Shown: piece after piece, positions 31,846 to 42,110 of the stretch
Layout of the letters: every line of letters starts with the position of its first letter
Position numbering within the stretch: the stretch's first letter is position 1
Source: Spirochaetota bacterium
GTDB lineage: Bacteria; Spirochaetota; UBA4802; UBA5550
Reading direction: 5' to 3'
DNA: 51,846 nt
Assembly: GCA_016929135.1 (NCBI GenBank)
Contig: JAFGJK010000084.1
Span: 1-51,846, forward strand
Notes under the pieces: generated by a model
Told to the model about the DNA's origin: nothing
The model's database searches: none
The model's input: the letters and a program-made list of their open reading frames with translations, nothing else
Translations under genes and position numbers: made by a program

Positions 31846-33759
31846 TTATGATCGGGCCCTCCTCAGAGAAAACGGGGCAAACTCGATTCCGCCACCCTGG
31901 AAGAACCTCCTGAAAAATTCGTAATACTCGAGCCTCATGGCCTGGATGCCACACACGAGCCCCTCCAGAAGAATGATGAAGACGTTCCCCACCACGATCA
32001 CGGCGACCGAGGCGACGGTGATCCCTGGCCCCACGATGGCGGCCAGCGTGTACACGGCGATGCTGAGCCCCGCGTGGCTCAGCGCAAAGGCTCCCGCCCT
32101 GATGAATGAGATGGTGTTTCCCAGAAATCCGGAAAACATCTCCACGACCTCCACGACCGACTCCACGGTGTATTCCACCACGCCCCCGTGGAAGTAGCTC
32201 CCGGAGCGGGTCACCAGGCCGCCGATGAGGCCCCTGCAGAGGAACAGGCACACCGGCAGGGTGAGCGCCAGGTGCAGCTCCGCGGCGACGGGCCCCCTGC
32301 CGGTCTGAAGGTAACGTACCGCGAAGAAGAGCGAGCCGGCATAGACGGCCAGCGAGGGGAGCCCCCGGGCTCCCATGAGCGCCTCCAGGTAGCGGGATTC
32401 CCGGAGGAGGTTCACCATGTTGAGGACGATGCCGGTGAGGATGAAGGCGGCGCCCATGAGAATCGCGGCGAAGAAGAGGTCCGCCATGTTCTCCATGGGA
32501 TTGAACCAGAGGGCCGGCAGCAGATGCTCGTTGCTGAAGACGCTGCCGTAGAGGATGCCGAAGAGCGACGCGGAGATCCCCCCGGCGATGAGGATCGTAC
32601 CGGCCTCCCGCAGGAAGTCCCCCGGCCCCCTCTTCCTGGCAAGGAACTTCAGGATCCCCCCGGTGAGCGCCAATACCAGGCCCTGGCCCAGGTCGCCGAA
32701 CATGACGCCGAACATCAGCAGGTAGGCGATGGTGGCCACCGGCGTGGGGTCCAGCTCCAGGCTCGAGGGTATGCCGGCGTTCTTCACCAGGCGCTCGAAG
32801 GCCCTGAAGAAGCGGTTGTTCCTGAGCCGCACCGGCACGCCCTGCAGACCAGCCATCTCCCGCCGCGTAAAGACCTTCACGTAGAATCCGGTGCCGCAGG
32901 TCCTCTCCAGCACCGACATCAGCGCTCCCGCCTCGGCGACGTCGATCCAGCCGGTGAGCAGGACGGTCTCCTCGGTGTGATACAGGTTCTCCCTCGCCTC
33001 AAGCGTCAGGAGCAGCGTCCCGTAGTGCCGCTCCAGCGCCGCCAGGTCCCGTGCGAAGCCCCGCCGCTGCTCCCGGAACAGCGCCTCATCCCGGCGCTCA
33101 CGCTCCTCCAGGTCGGCGATCCTCCCCTCCAGCTCGTCCACGACCCCCTGAAGAGGTTCCCTGTATTCGGCGAGCTCCCGGAATCCGCAGCGTCCCACTG
33201 CCGCCGCCAGGGCCTTCCTCCCCCCACGGGGGCCCACGGCCAGGAGAAGGTTCCCGGCGGCGCGCAGGTAGAAGGGGAATCCCGGATCGATCTCCGGCAC
33301 TCCTCCGTCTGCGTCGTAGTACCCGGCGAGGCAGTCCAGGAGCTCCATCCCCTGAAGGCGCGGCAGCTCAGCCGCAAGGGCCGCGGCATCCATTGCCTCG
33401 GCACGTCGCTCCCGCAGCGAGGCTATCTCTTCCCGGCGCGCCCTCCCCTGGACACGCCGGTTTTCCAGCGCCGCGGCCATGGCGTCCATCTGCGCCAGGT
33501 CGGATGCGGGATCCCTGGCCGCCGGCGCCCCCTCCTCCGCCCCCGGTGGGGAGCTGCCGATCTCCGCGGCGAGCGATTCGATCCTGGCGAGCAGGGAGCG
33601 AACCGCCGGCGCGTCGATGCCCCTCCCCTCCCCGCCGGCCTGTCCGGCGGTTTCCCAGGCCCCGATATGGACGATGCCCGCCCGGCCGAGCTCGTAGATC
33701 ACCCGCTCGGAATCCCTCCGGCCCACTGCGACGATCACTTTTCGTATGCCGGCCTTCAT
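31846..33759 (-). CDS. atpI: V/A-type ATPase subunit I / a, stator membrane subunit (set 1)
   Basis: This 637-residue protein has a soluble N-terminal half with long coiled coils (about 1-330) and a membrane half with about eight helices. Arg554, in ISFIRAGAFALSHAG, is the expected essential arginine facing the K-ring carboxylate. The pattern MFGDLGQGLVLAL marks the start of the membrane part. Its ATG directly follows the stop of subunit C. The soluble arm anchors the E/H peripheral stalks. Confidence 0.92.
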   Translation of the reverse strand: MKAGIRKVIVAVGRRDSERVIYELGRAGIVHIGAWETAGQAGGEGRGIDAPAVRSLLARIESLAAEIGSSPPGAEEGAPAARDPASDLAQMDAMAAALENRRVQGRARREEIASLRERRAEAMDAAALAAELPRLQGMELLDCLAGYYDADGGVPEIDPGFPFYLRAAGNLLLAVGPRGGRKALAAAVGRCGFRELAEYREPLQGVVDELEGRIADLEERERRDEALFREQRRGFARDLAALERHYGTLLLTLEARENLYHTEETVLLTGWIDVAEAGALMSVLERTCGTGFYVKVFTRREMAGLQGVPVRLRNNRFFRAFERLVKNAGIPSSLELDPTPVATIAYLLMFGVMFGDLGQGLVLALTGGILKFLARKRGPGDFLREAGTILIAGGISASLFGILYGSVFSNEHLLPALWFNPMENMADLFFAAILMGAAFILTGIVLNMVNLLRESRYLEALMGARGLPSLAVYAGSLFFAVRYLQTGRGPVAAELHLALTLPVCLFLCRGLIGGLVTRSGSYFHGGVVEYTVESVVEVVEMFSGFLGNTISFIRAGAFALSHAGLSIAVYTLAAIVGPGITVASVAVIVVGNVFIILLEGLVCGIQAMRLEYYEFFRRFFQGGGIEFAPFSLRRARS

Positions 33760-34737
33760 CTAGCTCACCGTTACGATCCTCTGCACGATGGTCTCCGGCG
33801 GAAGCCGGTAGTGGAACCCCTCGACGATGCGCAGCAGATTCCTGATCTGGTAGTAGAGCTGCCACGCGAAGGAGAGCACCGGGTGTATGCCGTGGAGATC
33901 CCTGGTGAAGATCCCCGCCACCCGGAGGAGGAAGAGACGGTCCAGAAAGAGCTCCAGCGCCGCCAGCTCGTCGATCCCGGGCCGATCCAGGCAGGGGAAC
34001 CGGGCCCTCACGGCGCGTCGGATCGCCTTCTCGATCCCCGGCAGGCCGGCCTTCCGGGGAAGGGGGAGGGCCGTGAGATCTTCGACACCGGGCACGTCAT
34101 CCTCTCGCCGGGCGCCGTAAAAGGCGGTCATCCTGAGGCCCCAGAGGAGCCGCAGTGACAGCCCCCTCCAGGCGATGGTCTCCAGCACCACCCCCCCCTC
34201 CTGCCGGGGGAGCTCCTGCGCATAACGGATGAGATTCTCCACCACGGTGAAATCGAGCCTGTATTCCAGGACCTCGTAGGAGGGGGGCGCTCCTCCCTCC
34301 ACGGCGCGGCCGTAGGGCGAGGGGGCGAGCATGTCGCAGAGATCGTCCGGCGCCATCTCACGCTCCTCCGCTACCGGCGCCACCGTGTTCCAGGGGCTCA
34401 CGTCGTACCACGGGGCGGGGATCCGACCCCTCCGGTATGCCCGGGACGCCAGTGATTTGATGTTGTCCAGCTCAAACAGGGCAAGGAAGGCGCCGAAGAG
34501 GGGACGGTAGTGGAGGCTGATCTCCATGAATCGAAGAACGGGGGTGATCTGCCGGCGGAACAACCTGCTCCTGGTCTGGTCGATGCCGGGAATCTCCCTG
34601 GCGGTGAAGAGGTCAGGGAAGGCGGCGGCGGGGGCGCCGGCGCGGATCAGCTCGTCGTATCCCCCCCGGGCGATGAGCGAGGGGCGCATCGCCTGGATTT
34701 TTGCGCGCAGGTAGGTTTTCGTCGCATACTGATTCAT
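33760..34737 (-). CDS. atpC: V/A-type ATPase subunit C (set 1)
   Basis: This 325-residue helical protein matches the A/V-ATPase C (eukaryotic d-like) subunit, the funnel that links the K ring to the D/F shaft. Visible landmarks are YATKTYLRAKIQAMRPSL at the N-terminus, an internal repeat of helical thirds, and LFELDNIKSLASRAYR, which matches the ELDNIK-type motif of the family. It lies between H and I, whereas in set 2 C lies between E and F. Confidence 0.82.
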   Translation of the reverse strand: MNQYATKTYLRAKIQAMRPSLIARGGYDELIRAGAPAAAFPDLFTAREIPGIDQTRSRLFRRQITPVLRFMEISLHYRPLFGAFLALFELDNIKSLASRAYRRGRIPAPWYDVSPWNTVAPVAEEREMAPDDLCDMLAPSPYGRAVEGGAPPSYEVLEYRLDFTVVENLIRYAQELPRQEGGVVLETIAWRGLSLRLLWGLRMTAFYGARREDDVPGVEDLTALPLPRKAGLPGIEKAIRRAVRARFPCLDRPGIDELAALELFLDRLFLLRVAGIFTRDLHGIHPVLSFAWQLYYQIRNLLRIVEGFHYRLPPETIVQRIVTVS

Positions 34738-34752
34738 CTGCAGCCAGCCGAT

Positions 34753-35061
34753 CTATTCGGAAAAAATCATCGGGACGATCCGGTCCTTCGCCTTTCTGCA
34801 GAGGTCCTCGTCCTCCCTCAGGGCCTCGAGCCGTTTTCTGAGTACCCCCAGGTCCCGGCGGATGCCCTCCTCGATTGTATCGATCTCCTGCCTGTAGCTC
34901 TCTCTGCTCTGTTCGATCAGTATCCTGGTCTCTTTCTGTTTCCGCGTATCCAGCGTTTCGACGGTTTTCCGTATCTCCTCGTCGTGCAGGCGCTGCGCCC
35001 TGGCGATCCGCTCGGAGCAGCGCCGTTCCGACTCCAGAATGGCATGTATCACATTGTCCAT
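34753..35061 (-). CDS. V/A-type ATPase subunit H/G-like coiled coil (set 1)
   Basis: From the ATG at 35061 this is 102 residues of almost continuous charged coiled coil (IHAILESERRCSERI, then KQKETRILIEQSRESY). That is the size and character of the H/G subunit that pairs with E in the peripheral stalk. A TTG at 35127 would add 22 low-complexity Gly/Ser residues and begins two bases after the previous stop; I prefer 35061 but cannot exclude it. It is the first ATPase subunit of set 1. Confidence 0.7.
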   Translation of the reverse strand: MDNVIHAILESERRCSERIARAQRLHDEEIRKTVETLDTRKQKETRILIEQSRESYRQEIDTIEEGIRRDLGVLRKRLEALREDEDLCRKAKDRIVPMIFSE

Positions 35062-35129
35062 GGCGCCGGGTTCCCCCTCGCTGTCTGTGCTGACTCCGTT
35101 CCCGCTCCCCCCCGGGGAGTAGGGCAATG

Positions 35130-35651
35130 CTACTTGTTATAGAAGGAGCGCTCGAAGAATATCTTCTCCACGTCCTCCTTGTTTATGCTCGACAGATCCT
35201 TCAGCTTCCGGTGCATCTCCTCCATGTAGCCGCGTATCACGTAATACTCGGCCCGGTCGAAGAAGAGGATTACCCGGTCGTTGAGCTCCCTCATCTGGTG
35301 GAGCTGGAACGCCGAGTCGAAGGCGCTTTCATTCTCCACGAAGAGCCACAGCGTCCGCCGCAGCACGTACATGGCCCTGATCACCTCGCAGAGCGGTATT
35401 CCCATCTTGAAGAGCTCGATCCCCTCGTTGGCATACCTCCTGCCGATCTCCTCCTTGGCGGTGTCATAGCTGATCCAGCGCCCCATGTTCTCCAGGAGAT
35501 CCACTGCCTCGCTCTCGGCGAACTTGATGTTCTTCTGTGAGTACCCCGAGGTCGTGGGATCCGAAAGCAGGCGGGCAGACCACCGCTTCACTATCGTTTT
35601 GCTGTGTTTCTGCACAAGCTCCACGAGTTTGTCGGAAATCAATTGGAACAT
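35130..35651 (-). CDS. RsbRD-N-terminal-like helical domain protein at the head of V-ATPase operon 1
   Basis: The 173 residues form an all-helical protein with no membrane segment. The pattern LVELVQKHSKTIVKRWSARL at the N-terminus, MGIPLCEVIRAMYVLRRTLW in the middle and FFDRAEYYVIRGYMEEMHRK near the end resembles the globin-like RsbR/RsbRD N-terminal sensor domain (PF14361-type). That domain is normally fused to a STAS or kinase output; here it stands alone. GGAGGTGG sits just before the ATG at 35651 and decides the start. It lies immediately upstream of the H subunit, suggesting a sensor that tunes ATPase assembly or activity. The family assignment is by pattern only. Confidence 0.6.
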   Translation of the reverse strand: MFQLISDKLVELVQKHSKTIVKRWSARLLSDPTTSGYSQKNIKFAESEAVDLLENMGRWISYDTAKEEIGRRYANEGIELFKMGIPLCEVIRAMYVLRRTLWLFVENESAFDSAFQLHQMRELNDRVILFFDRAEYYVIRGYMEEMHRKLKDLSSINKEDVEKIFFERSFYNK

Positions 35652-35792
35652 ATGCCACCTCCAGCGTGTTAGAATTCGTATATGTAAGTTACCCAGATTA
35701 AAGGCAAATTCAAAATAATTGTTGCACGCCTCCACATTTGTAATCGGTCAAACTCTGATCCCCTTCCTCCCTCACGTTTGGCGTTCGCCAGA

Positions 35793-36461
35793 TCACAGGG
35801 GATACTTCCCCGCCGCCCCCGGATAGGCCGACGACGGCGCCTTGGGCGCCCGCACAACGTCCTTGATGCGCATCAGCTGGGCCTTGCTGTTGCGCTCCAG
35901 CTCGTCGAGCTTCATGGATATGTATCTGATGGTGTCGCCGATATTGGGAATCAGTATGTACTCCAGGGCGTTGACGCGCCGCCGGGTCCTCTGTATCTCG
36001 TCGGCGATCATGAAGATCCCCTTCTCTTTGTGCGACAGCGCAGCTAGGTCCGCCAGCACCGAGCCGTAGAGCTCCAGGGAGCGGTCCAGGGCGGGCGAGG
36101 TGCGCACGAATCCGCCACGTCCCCAGGCGGCCGCCGGCCGCGGGACGAACTCGGGGATCCCGATGTTCAGCAGCATGGTGACGGCAATATCCACCTCCAG
36201 CGCCCTCCCCTGCGGCTCCAGGGCAAGCTGCAGCGCCTCGGGAAAATAGGCGTCCTCCGCCAGGACCATGTAGTCCCCGGCCTCCCGCAGCGCGGCGTTC
36301 ACCCGCTGCCTGAGGCCCGAAACCTCGCGCACCAGGGCGAGGAGCTGCCGCACCAGCTCGTCGAGCTTGTCCTTCAGCAGCTTGTGCCCCCTGCGGGCCA
36401 TCAGGAGCCGCTTCTTGAGCCGCTGGAGCTCCATCCTGGTGGGGCTCACGTCCAGGATCAC
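35793..36461 (-). CDS. atpD: V/A-type ATPase subunit D (set 2)
   Basis: This 222-residue coiled-coil rotor subunit begins with [24 protein letters not shown], a strong match to family N-termini, and has [15 protein letters not shown] in the C-terminal helix. It overlaps the B stop by four bases (ATGA). A short Ala/Pro-rich tail (about the last 18 residues) is not usual. It is the last gene of set 2; 141 bases separate it from the first gene of set 1 on the same strand. Confidence 0.93.
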   Translation of the reverse strand: MILDVSPTRMELQRLKKRLLMARRGHKLLKDKLDELVRQLLALVREVSGLRQRVNAALREAGDYMVLAEDAYFPEALQLALEPQGRALEVDIAVTMLLNIGIPEFVPRPAAAWGRGGFVRTSPALDRSLELYGSVLADLAALSHKEKGIFMIADEIQRTRRRVNALEYILIPNIGDTIRYISMKLDELERNSKAQLMRIKDVVRAPKAPSSAYPGAAGKYPL

Positions 36462-37843
36462 GGCCGTCCGCCCCCTTCGTTGAAGTAGGCGTCCAGAAGC
36501 CGGGCGCTAATCCTCCTGAGCTCGTTGCGGGGGAACATGCCCAGCAGACTCCACCCGATGTCCAGCGTTTCGGCGATGCCGCGGTTCTCCTCATAGCCCT
36601 GTGAGACGTAGCGGCTCTCGAACTCCTCGGCGAAGGAGAAATAGAGCCTGTCCAGGTCGGTGAGGGCCGATTCCCCCAGTATCACCGCCAGCTCCTGCAC
36701 CTCCTTCCCCCTGGCGTAGGCCGCGAAGAGCTGGTTCGAGAGATCCGCGTGGTCCTCCCGCGTCTTGTCCCTGCCGATCCCCTTGTCCTTGAGCCGTGAG
36801 AGCGACGGCAGCACGTCCACCGGCGGGTCGATGTTCCTCCGGTAGAGCGAGCGGGAGAGGATGATCTGCCCCTCGGTGATGTAGCCGGTGAGATCGGGGA
36901 TCGGGTGCGTCTTGTCGTCCTCCGGCATGGTGAGGATGGGGATCATGGTTATGGAGCCGCGGCGCCCCTTGATGCGGCAGGACCGCTCGTAGATGCTGGA
37001 GAGGTCGGTGTAGAGGTACCCCGGATAGCCCCGCCGTCCCGGGATCTCCTTGCGCGCCGCGGCGATCTCGCGGAGCGCCTCGCAGTAGTTGGTGATGTCG
37101 GTGAGGATCACCAGGACGTGCATGTCCCTCTGGAAGGCGAGGAACTCGGCCGTGGTGAGCGCCACCCTGGGGGTGGCGATGCGCTCGATGGCAGGGTCGT
37201 CGGCCAGGTTGATGTACAGCACCGAGCGGCTGATGGCCCCGGAGCGGTTCAGGTCGTCGATGAAGAAGGCCGCCTCCTCGAAGGTGATCCCCATGGCGCC
37301 GAAGACCACGGCAAACTCCTCCTCCCTCCCCAGCACTGTGGCCTGGCGCGCGATCTGAGCCGCCAGGCGGTTGTGGGGGAGACCGGAGCCGGAGAAGATG
37401 GGAAGCTTCTGCCCCCGCACCAGGGGATTGAGGCCGTCGATGGAGGAGATGCCGGTCTGTATGAACTCGTTGGGATAGTCGCGGGCGAAGGGATTGATCG
37501 GCGCGCCGTTGATGTCCATCATCCGCTCCGGGATGATCCCCGGCCCGTTGTCGATGGGCTTCCCCAGGCCGTTGAAGATCCTCCCCGGCATGTCCGACGA
37601 CAGGGGTATCTCGATCCCCCTCCCCCGGAAGCTCACCCTGGTCTCCGGCACGTCGATCCCGCTGGTCCCCTCGAAGACCTGCACCATGGCGGTGTCGTTC
37701 TCCAACTCGATCACCTTTCCCCGCCGGGTCTCCCCGGTGGGCATGATGACCTCCACGAGCTCCTCGTACTTCACCCCCGCGACCCCCTCCACCATCATCA
37801 GGGGGCCCACGACGCTCTTGATCGTCCTGTATTCCCGTCTCAT
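36458..37843 (-). CDS. atpB: V/A-type ATPase subunit B (set 2)
   Basis: This 461-residue non-catalytic head subunit is close to set 1 B and carries [33 protein letters not shown] and [19 protein letters not shown]. The Walker A lysine motif is absent as expected. The ATG at 37843 follows a GCAGGAC element 20 bases after the subunit A stop. The two B copies align along their whole length, so the duplication is complete and both look functional. Confidence 0.96.
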   Translation of the reverse strand: MRREYRTIKSVVGPLMMVEGVAGVKYEELVEVIMPTGETRRGKVIELENDTAMVQVFEGTSGIDVPETRVSFRGRGIEIPLSSDMPGRIFNGLGKPIDNGPGIIPERMMDINGAPINPFARDYPNEFIQTGISSIDGLNPLVRGQKLPIFSGSGLPHNRLAAQIARQATVLGREEEFAVVFGAMGITFEEAAFFIDDLNRSGAISRSVLYINLADDPAIERIATPRVALTTAEFLAFQRDMHVLVILTDITNYCEALREIAAARKEIPGRRGYPGYLYTDLSSIYERSCRIKGRRGSITMIPILTMPEDDKTHPIPDLTGYITEGQIILSRSLYRRNIDPPVDVLPSLSRLKDKGIGRDKTREDHADLSNQLFAAYARGKEVQELAVILGESALTDLDRLYFSFAEEFESRYVSQGYEENRGIAETLDIGWSLLGMFPRNELRRISARLLDAYFNEGGGRP

Positions 37844-37862
37844 GGTTCCGTCCTGCCGCAGG

Positions 37863-39626
37863 TCATTTGGCGGTCCTCCTGGCGACCTCCGCGTCGGCCC
37901 GCTTCTTCAGCTCCCCGGGGTCGAGGCCCTCGGGGGGGGCGTACTTCAGCGAGGCGATCTCATCGTCGATGTCCAGCGACTCCACCGCCGCGAAGGGGGC
38001 CCCGTCGTGCACCGCCTTCTCGAGGCGCCGGTGGAGGTGGATTATCAGGTCCAGCATGATGAACTGCTTCCCGATGGGGGTGTAGGTGTCCTCGTCGTTG
38101 AAGGCGTTCTGGTGCAGGAAATCCTGCCTGATGCTGCGGGCGGTCTTCATGAACAGCCGATCCGGGCCGGAGAGGGCGTCGATCCCCACCAGGCGGACGA
38201 TCTCCTCCAGCTCCGCCTCCTTCTCCAGGATCTTCATCGCCTCCTCCTTGAGCCGCGGGAACGCCGGGTCCACCCGCTCCTCCAGGTGCCGGTTCATCGC
38301 GTCGTCGTAGAGCGAGTAGGACCTGAGCCAGCTGATTGCCGGGAAGTGCCGCTGGAACGCCAGCTTGTCCTCCAGGCTCCAGAAGACCTTGACGACCCGC
38401 AGCGTGGCCTGTACCACCGGGTCGGAGAGATCGCCGCCGGCCGGCGACACGGCCCCCACCACCGTGAGGGCGCCCTCGCGCGAATCGCCCCCCAGGCAGA
38501 CCACCCTGCCGGCCCGCTCATAGAAATCGGCTACCTTCGACGAGAGGTAGGCCGGGTATCCCTCCTCACCCGGCATCTCCTCCAGGCGCCCCGAGATCTC
38601 GCGCATCGCCTCGGCCCAGCGCGAGGTCGAGTCCGCCATGAGGGCCACGGAGTATCCCATGTCCCTGAAGTACTCGGCGATGGTGATGCCGGTGTAAACC
38701 GATGCCTCCCGGGCCGCCACCGGCATGTTGGATGTGTTGGCGATGAGCACCGTCCGCTTCATGAGCGGGTGCCCGGACCTGGGGTCCGTGAGCTCCGGGA
38801 ACTCCATGAGCACGTCGGTCATCTCGTTGCCCCGCTCGCCGCAGCCGACGTAGACGATGATGTCGGCGTCGGCCCACTTTGCCAGCTGGTGCTGCACCAC
38901 CGTCTTGCCGGAACCGAAGGGCCCGGGGATGCAGGCGGTGCCCCCCTTGGCGACCGGAAAGAGGGTGTCGATGACGCGCTGTCCCGAGGTGAGCAGGTCC
39001 AGGGGCTGTAGCTTTCTCCCGTAGGGGCGCGGTATCCGCACCGGCCACTGCTGCATCATGGAAAGCTCCAGGGGGCCGGAATCGCGGCGCAGCACCGCCA
39101 CGGTGTCGGTGATGACGTGGTTTCCCGGCCGGACCTCCTCCACCACGCCGGAGATGCCGGGAGGGACCATGATGCGGTGAACCAGAATCTCCGTCTCCTG
39201 CACGGTCCCCAGGATGTCCCCCTGCTGGACCCGGTCCCCCGCCGCCACCGCGGAAACGAAGTCCCAGGTGCGCTCCCTGTCCAGGGAGGGGATCTCGATC
39301 CCCCGGGCGATGTAGTCGCCGCTGCGGGCGCGTATCTCGTCCAGGGGACGCTGGATGCCGTCGAAGATGGACTCGATGAGGCCGGGCCCCAGCTCAACGG
39401 AGAGGGGCCTGTCGGCGCGGTAGATCCGTTCTCCCGTTCCGATGCCCGAGGTGTCCTCGTAGACCTGGATCGAGGCGGTGTCGCCCGACAGCTCGATGAT
39501 CTCCCCCACGAGCCGCTTGTCCCCCACGCGCACCACGTCATACATCCGGGAGCCGGAGAGGTTCGTGGCTACCACCAGGGGCCCCGAAACCTTGGTTATG
39601 ATGCCGTATTTCTCCTGTGCAGTCAC
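37863..39626 (-). CDS. atpA: V/A-type ATPase catalytic subunit A (set 2)
   Basis: This 587-residue catalytic subunit has a canonical P-loop GPFGSGKT at residues 235-242, [37 protein letters not shown] and the Walker B region [16 protein letters not shown]. Translation starts at the GTG at 39626, which overlaps the subunit F stop (GTGA); the frame is open further upstream only as a shadow. It differs from the set 1 A chiefly in the P-loop and in the non-homologous region. Confidence 0.95.
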   Translation of the reverse strand: MTAQEKYGIITKVSGPLVVATNLSGSRMYDVVRVGDKRLVGEIIELSGDTASIQVYEDTSGIGTGERIYRADRPLSVELGPGLIESIFDGIQRPLDEIRARSGDYIARGIEIPSLDRERTWDFVSAVAAGDRVQQGDILGTVQETEILVHRIMVPPGISGVVEEVRPGNHVITDTVAVLRRDSGPLELSMMQQWPVRIPRPYGRKLQPLDLLTSGQRVIDTLFPVAKGGTACIPGPFGSGKTVVQHQLAKWADADIIVYVGCGERGNEMTDVLMEFPELTDPRSGHPLMKRTVLIANTSNMPVAAREASVYTGITIAEYFRDMGYSVALMADSTSRWAEAMREISGRLEEMPGEEGYPAYLSSKVADFYERAGRVVCLGGDSREGALTVVGAVSPAGGDLSDPVVQATLRVVKVFWSLEDKLAFQRHFPAISWLRSYSLYDDAMNRHLEERVDPAFPRLKEEAMKILEKEAELEEIVRLVGIDALSGPDRLFMKTARSIRQDFLHQNAFNDEDTYTPIGKQFIMLDLIIHLHRRLEKAVHDGAPFAAVESLDIDDEIASLKYAPPEGLDPGELKKRADAEVARRTAK

Positions 39627-39952
39627 CCCATGATCTGTATCCCAATGGCTTTTCGTACGATCCCGTCGATGGATGCGTTGGAGAATGGAGTCTCCCCCCG
39701 GGGATCCGGCAGCGCCGTTATGGCCGGCAGCGCCGCCGACGCATAGGCGGCCAGCAGGTCCGGTAGTCTCGCCAGCATGTCGTCCGGCACCAGGATCAGG
39801 GGGCACCCCTCGGCGGCGAAGCGCTCGATGGCCCCCCGGGCCTCCTCGATGTCCTCGGTGGCGAATATCCTGGCCCCCAGGGCCTCGAAGGCCCGGATCC
39901 GCGACCGCGGTCCCACCGCCGCAATCCTGCCGCTCCCCCGCTGCACCTTCAT
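39623..39952 (-). CDS. atpF: V/A-type ATPase subunit F (set 2)
   Basis: This 109-residue alpha/beta central-stalk subunit begins IAAVGPRSRIRAFEALGARIF, contains LILVPDDMLARLPDLLAAY in the middle, and ends in a rotor-binding helix. It overlaps both neighbours (the C stop upstream and the A start downstream), so C, F and A are translated as a coupled series, as in archaeal and ntp operons. Confidence 0.85.
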   Translation of the reverse strand: MKVQRGSGRIAAVGPRSRIRAFEALGARIFATEDIEEARGAIERFAAEGCPLILVPDDMLARLPDLLAAYASAALPAITALPDPRGETPFSNASIDGIVRKAIGIQIMG

Positions 39953-40953
39953 CGCGTTCCTCCCGTATACTGGGGCGGCACCCTTTTCATTATCAGCTCG
40001 ACCGGGAGCCCCGCCCCCCTGCCGCCGATCAGCGTTCCCAGGACCGCGATATCCGCCTCGACGGTCTTGCCGAAGGCGAAGAGCGGCTCAGCGCCGCAGA
40101 TGTCGTAGCGCGCCCCCCTGCGGTATTCCGCCAGCGTCCTGGCGCTCTCGCGACCGAAGGCCAGGATGTCCTCCGGATACGCGGCCGCCGCGGTCTCGAC
40201 CGATTCCAGCCCCGCTGCCCGGGCCACGGCGGCGATCTCACCGGTCCCGGCCCCCCTATGGCGCTCCAGCGTCTCCACCGCGATCTCACCCCCCGGCACG
40301 AAGGCCCAGGCGGGGAGCCCGTCGCCGCCGGTCGCCAGCAGACCCTGGAGGTTGGTCAGGTCCGCCAGGAGCCGGTAGTAGCCCCGGATGAAGGGGCTCC
40401 CGATCTGGTCCAGGCGCCCCAGAAGATCCTGGAAGAGGCGCCGGTCGGCGGCCAGATCGATGGAGCGTGGATCGCCGGAATCCCGGAAGCGGGACTCGCA
40501 CTCTTCAACCGCCCCCCCCAGGCTCGCGGGCAGCTCGCCGTATCGCCCCTCCTGTATGACCGGAACGAGCTCCTCCAGGGAGACGGTCCCCTCCTGCATC
40601 AGCGGGCCGGAGAGGCCCCGCCCGGAGGCACGCCCCCGCAGGAGGACCTTTATATTGTGATAGTCGAACTCCAGGCGGAAGAGTGCCATAAGCTCCCCTC
40701 CCCTGGAGAAGCGGTCGATTATCTCCAGCATCCAGGCCCGCACCCAGCCTGCCAGCTGGGGGAAGCTTCCGGGATCACCCCGGCCGGCGGCGCACTCCTG
40801 CAGGTAGGTACCACGCAGGACCGCCATCGCCTCGGCCTCGGATCCTGTGCCGGCCACCTGCCGCACCACCTCGGCGCCGATCTCCCGGGTCTCCAGGGCC
40901 CTGATGGCCCCGGTGATGAAGGCGTAGCCGGCATCGGGCCTGTAGCGGCTCAT
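39949..40953 (-). CDS. atpC: V/A-type ATPase subunit C (set 2)
   Basis: The 334-residue helical funnel subunit starts with YAFITGAIRALETREIG and contains LFRLEFDYHNIKVLLRGRA, the counterpart of the ELDNIK-type motif in set 1. It overlaps the E stop by four bases at its start and the F start by four bases at its end. Sequence similarity to the set 1 C is weak by eye, in contrast to the well-conserved A and B pairs. Confidence 0.82.
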   Translation of the reverse strand: MSRYRPDAGYAFITGAIRALETREIGAEVVRQVAGTGSEAEAMAVLRGTYLQECAAGRGDPGSFPQLAGWVRAWMLEIIDRFSRGGELMALFRLEFDYHNIKVLLRGRASGRGLSGPLMQEGTVSLEELVPVIQEGRYGELPASLGGAVEECESRFRDSGDPRSIDLAADRRLFQDLLGRLDQIGSPFIRGYYRLLADLTNLQGLLATGGDGLPAWAFVPGGEIAVETLERHRGAGTGEIAAVARAAGLESVETAAAAYPEDILAFGRESARTLAEYRRGARYDICGAEPLFAFGKTVEADIAVLGTLIGGRGAGLPVELIMKRVPPQYTGGTR

Positions 40954-41564
40954 GGCTTCCCCTCCCCTGCGCCGCCGCCGAAAAGGAGGCGCGCGATCTC
41001 CGGCAGATTGTCGTCGAAGGCCTTTCCGATGACCGTATCGAGCGTCGCGTTGATCTCCACCCGGCTCTCCTGGAGGTAAAATCCGCCGCCGGTCTTCCTG
41101 GTCTCCTCCGCCAGCCGGACCGACCAGCGGCGCCCGGTCATCTCCGAGAGCCTCCCGTTCATCGCCGCCAGGAACGGACCGTCGAGGCGCTCCCGGTCCT
41201 CAGTGGAGACCAGGATCTCGCTGTTCTCGGGGGGATCGCAGGCCAGGAGGGCACGCTCCATGAAGCGGTCATAGAGCCCCTGGTCGGCGGCGAAGCGGCC
41301 GCGCACCTCCTCCAGGAGCTGGTCCAGGATGCGCCACTTCGCCGCCAGGATACGCTTGCTCCGCTCGATATTTCTCTCCGCTTCATGCCGCCGCAGCTCG
41401 GCGAGGCGGAGCGCCTGGAGCTCCCGGTCTCGTCGCTCCCGCCGCGTACGCATGTCGGCCTCGTGCTCATCCAGAAGGAGCCGTTCCTTCTCGTCGTACT
41501 GGGCGGCGATACCGGCGACCCTCTCGCGTGCGTCGGCGAGGATTCTTTCAGAAACCTTGTTCAT
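40950..41564 (-). CDS. atpE: V/A-type ATPase subunit E (set 2)
   Basis: This 204-residue peripheral-stalk subunit has a charged coiled coil (about 5-75, with RRERRDRELQALRLAE) followed by a globular end domain that contains TGGGFYLQESRVEINATLD, the E-family strand and GG(F/L) motif. It lies between K and C as in the archaeal operon order. Confidence 0.85.
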   Translation of the reverse strand: MNKVSERILADARERVAGIAAQYDEKERLLLDEHEADMRTRRERRDRELQALRLAELRRHEAERNIERSKRILAAKWRILDQLLEEVRGRFAADQGLYDRFMERALLACDPPENSEILVSTEDRERLDGPFLAAMNGRLSEMTGRRWSVRLAEETRKTGGGFYLQESRVEINATLDTVIGKAFDDNLPEIARLLFGGGAGEGKP

Positions 41565-41618
41565 CGGGCACGCCCCCCGTGACTTCGTACCGCGCCGAGG
41601 ATCATGGCTCCCTCCCCA

Positions 41619-42110
<492 letters not shown>

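Noticed and set aside
32188..34158. A 656-codon plus-strand open frame across V-ATPase subunits I and C
   Set aside because: Shadow frame of GC-rich coding DNA. The minus-strand genes carry clear ATPase motifs and overlapping start/stop codons.
37863..39806. A 60-residue N-terminal extension of the set 2 A subunit
   Set aside because: The extension overlaps subunit F in another frame. The GTG at 39626 overlaps the F stop and begins exactly at the family N-terminus.
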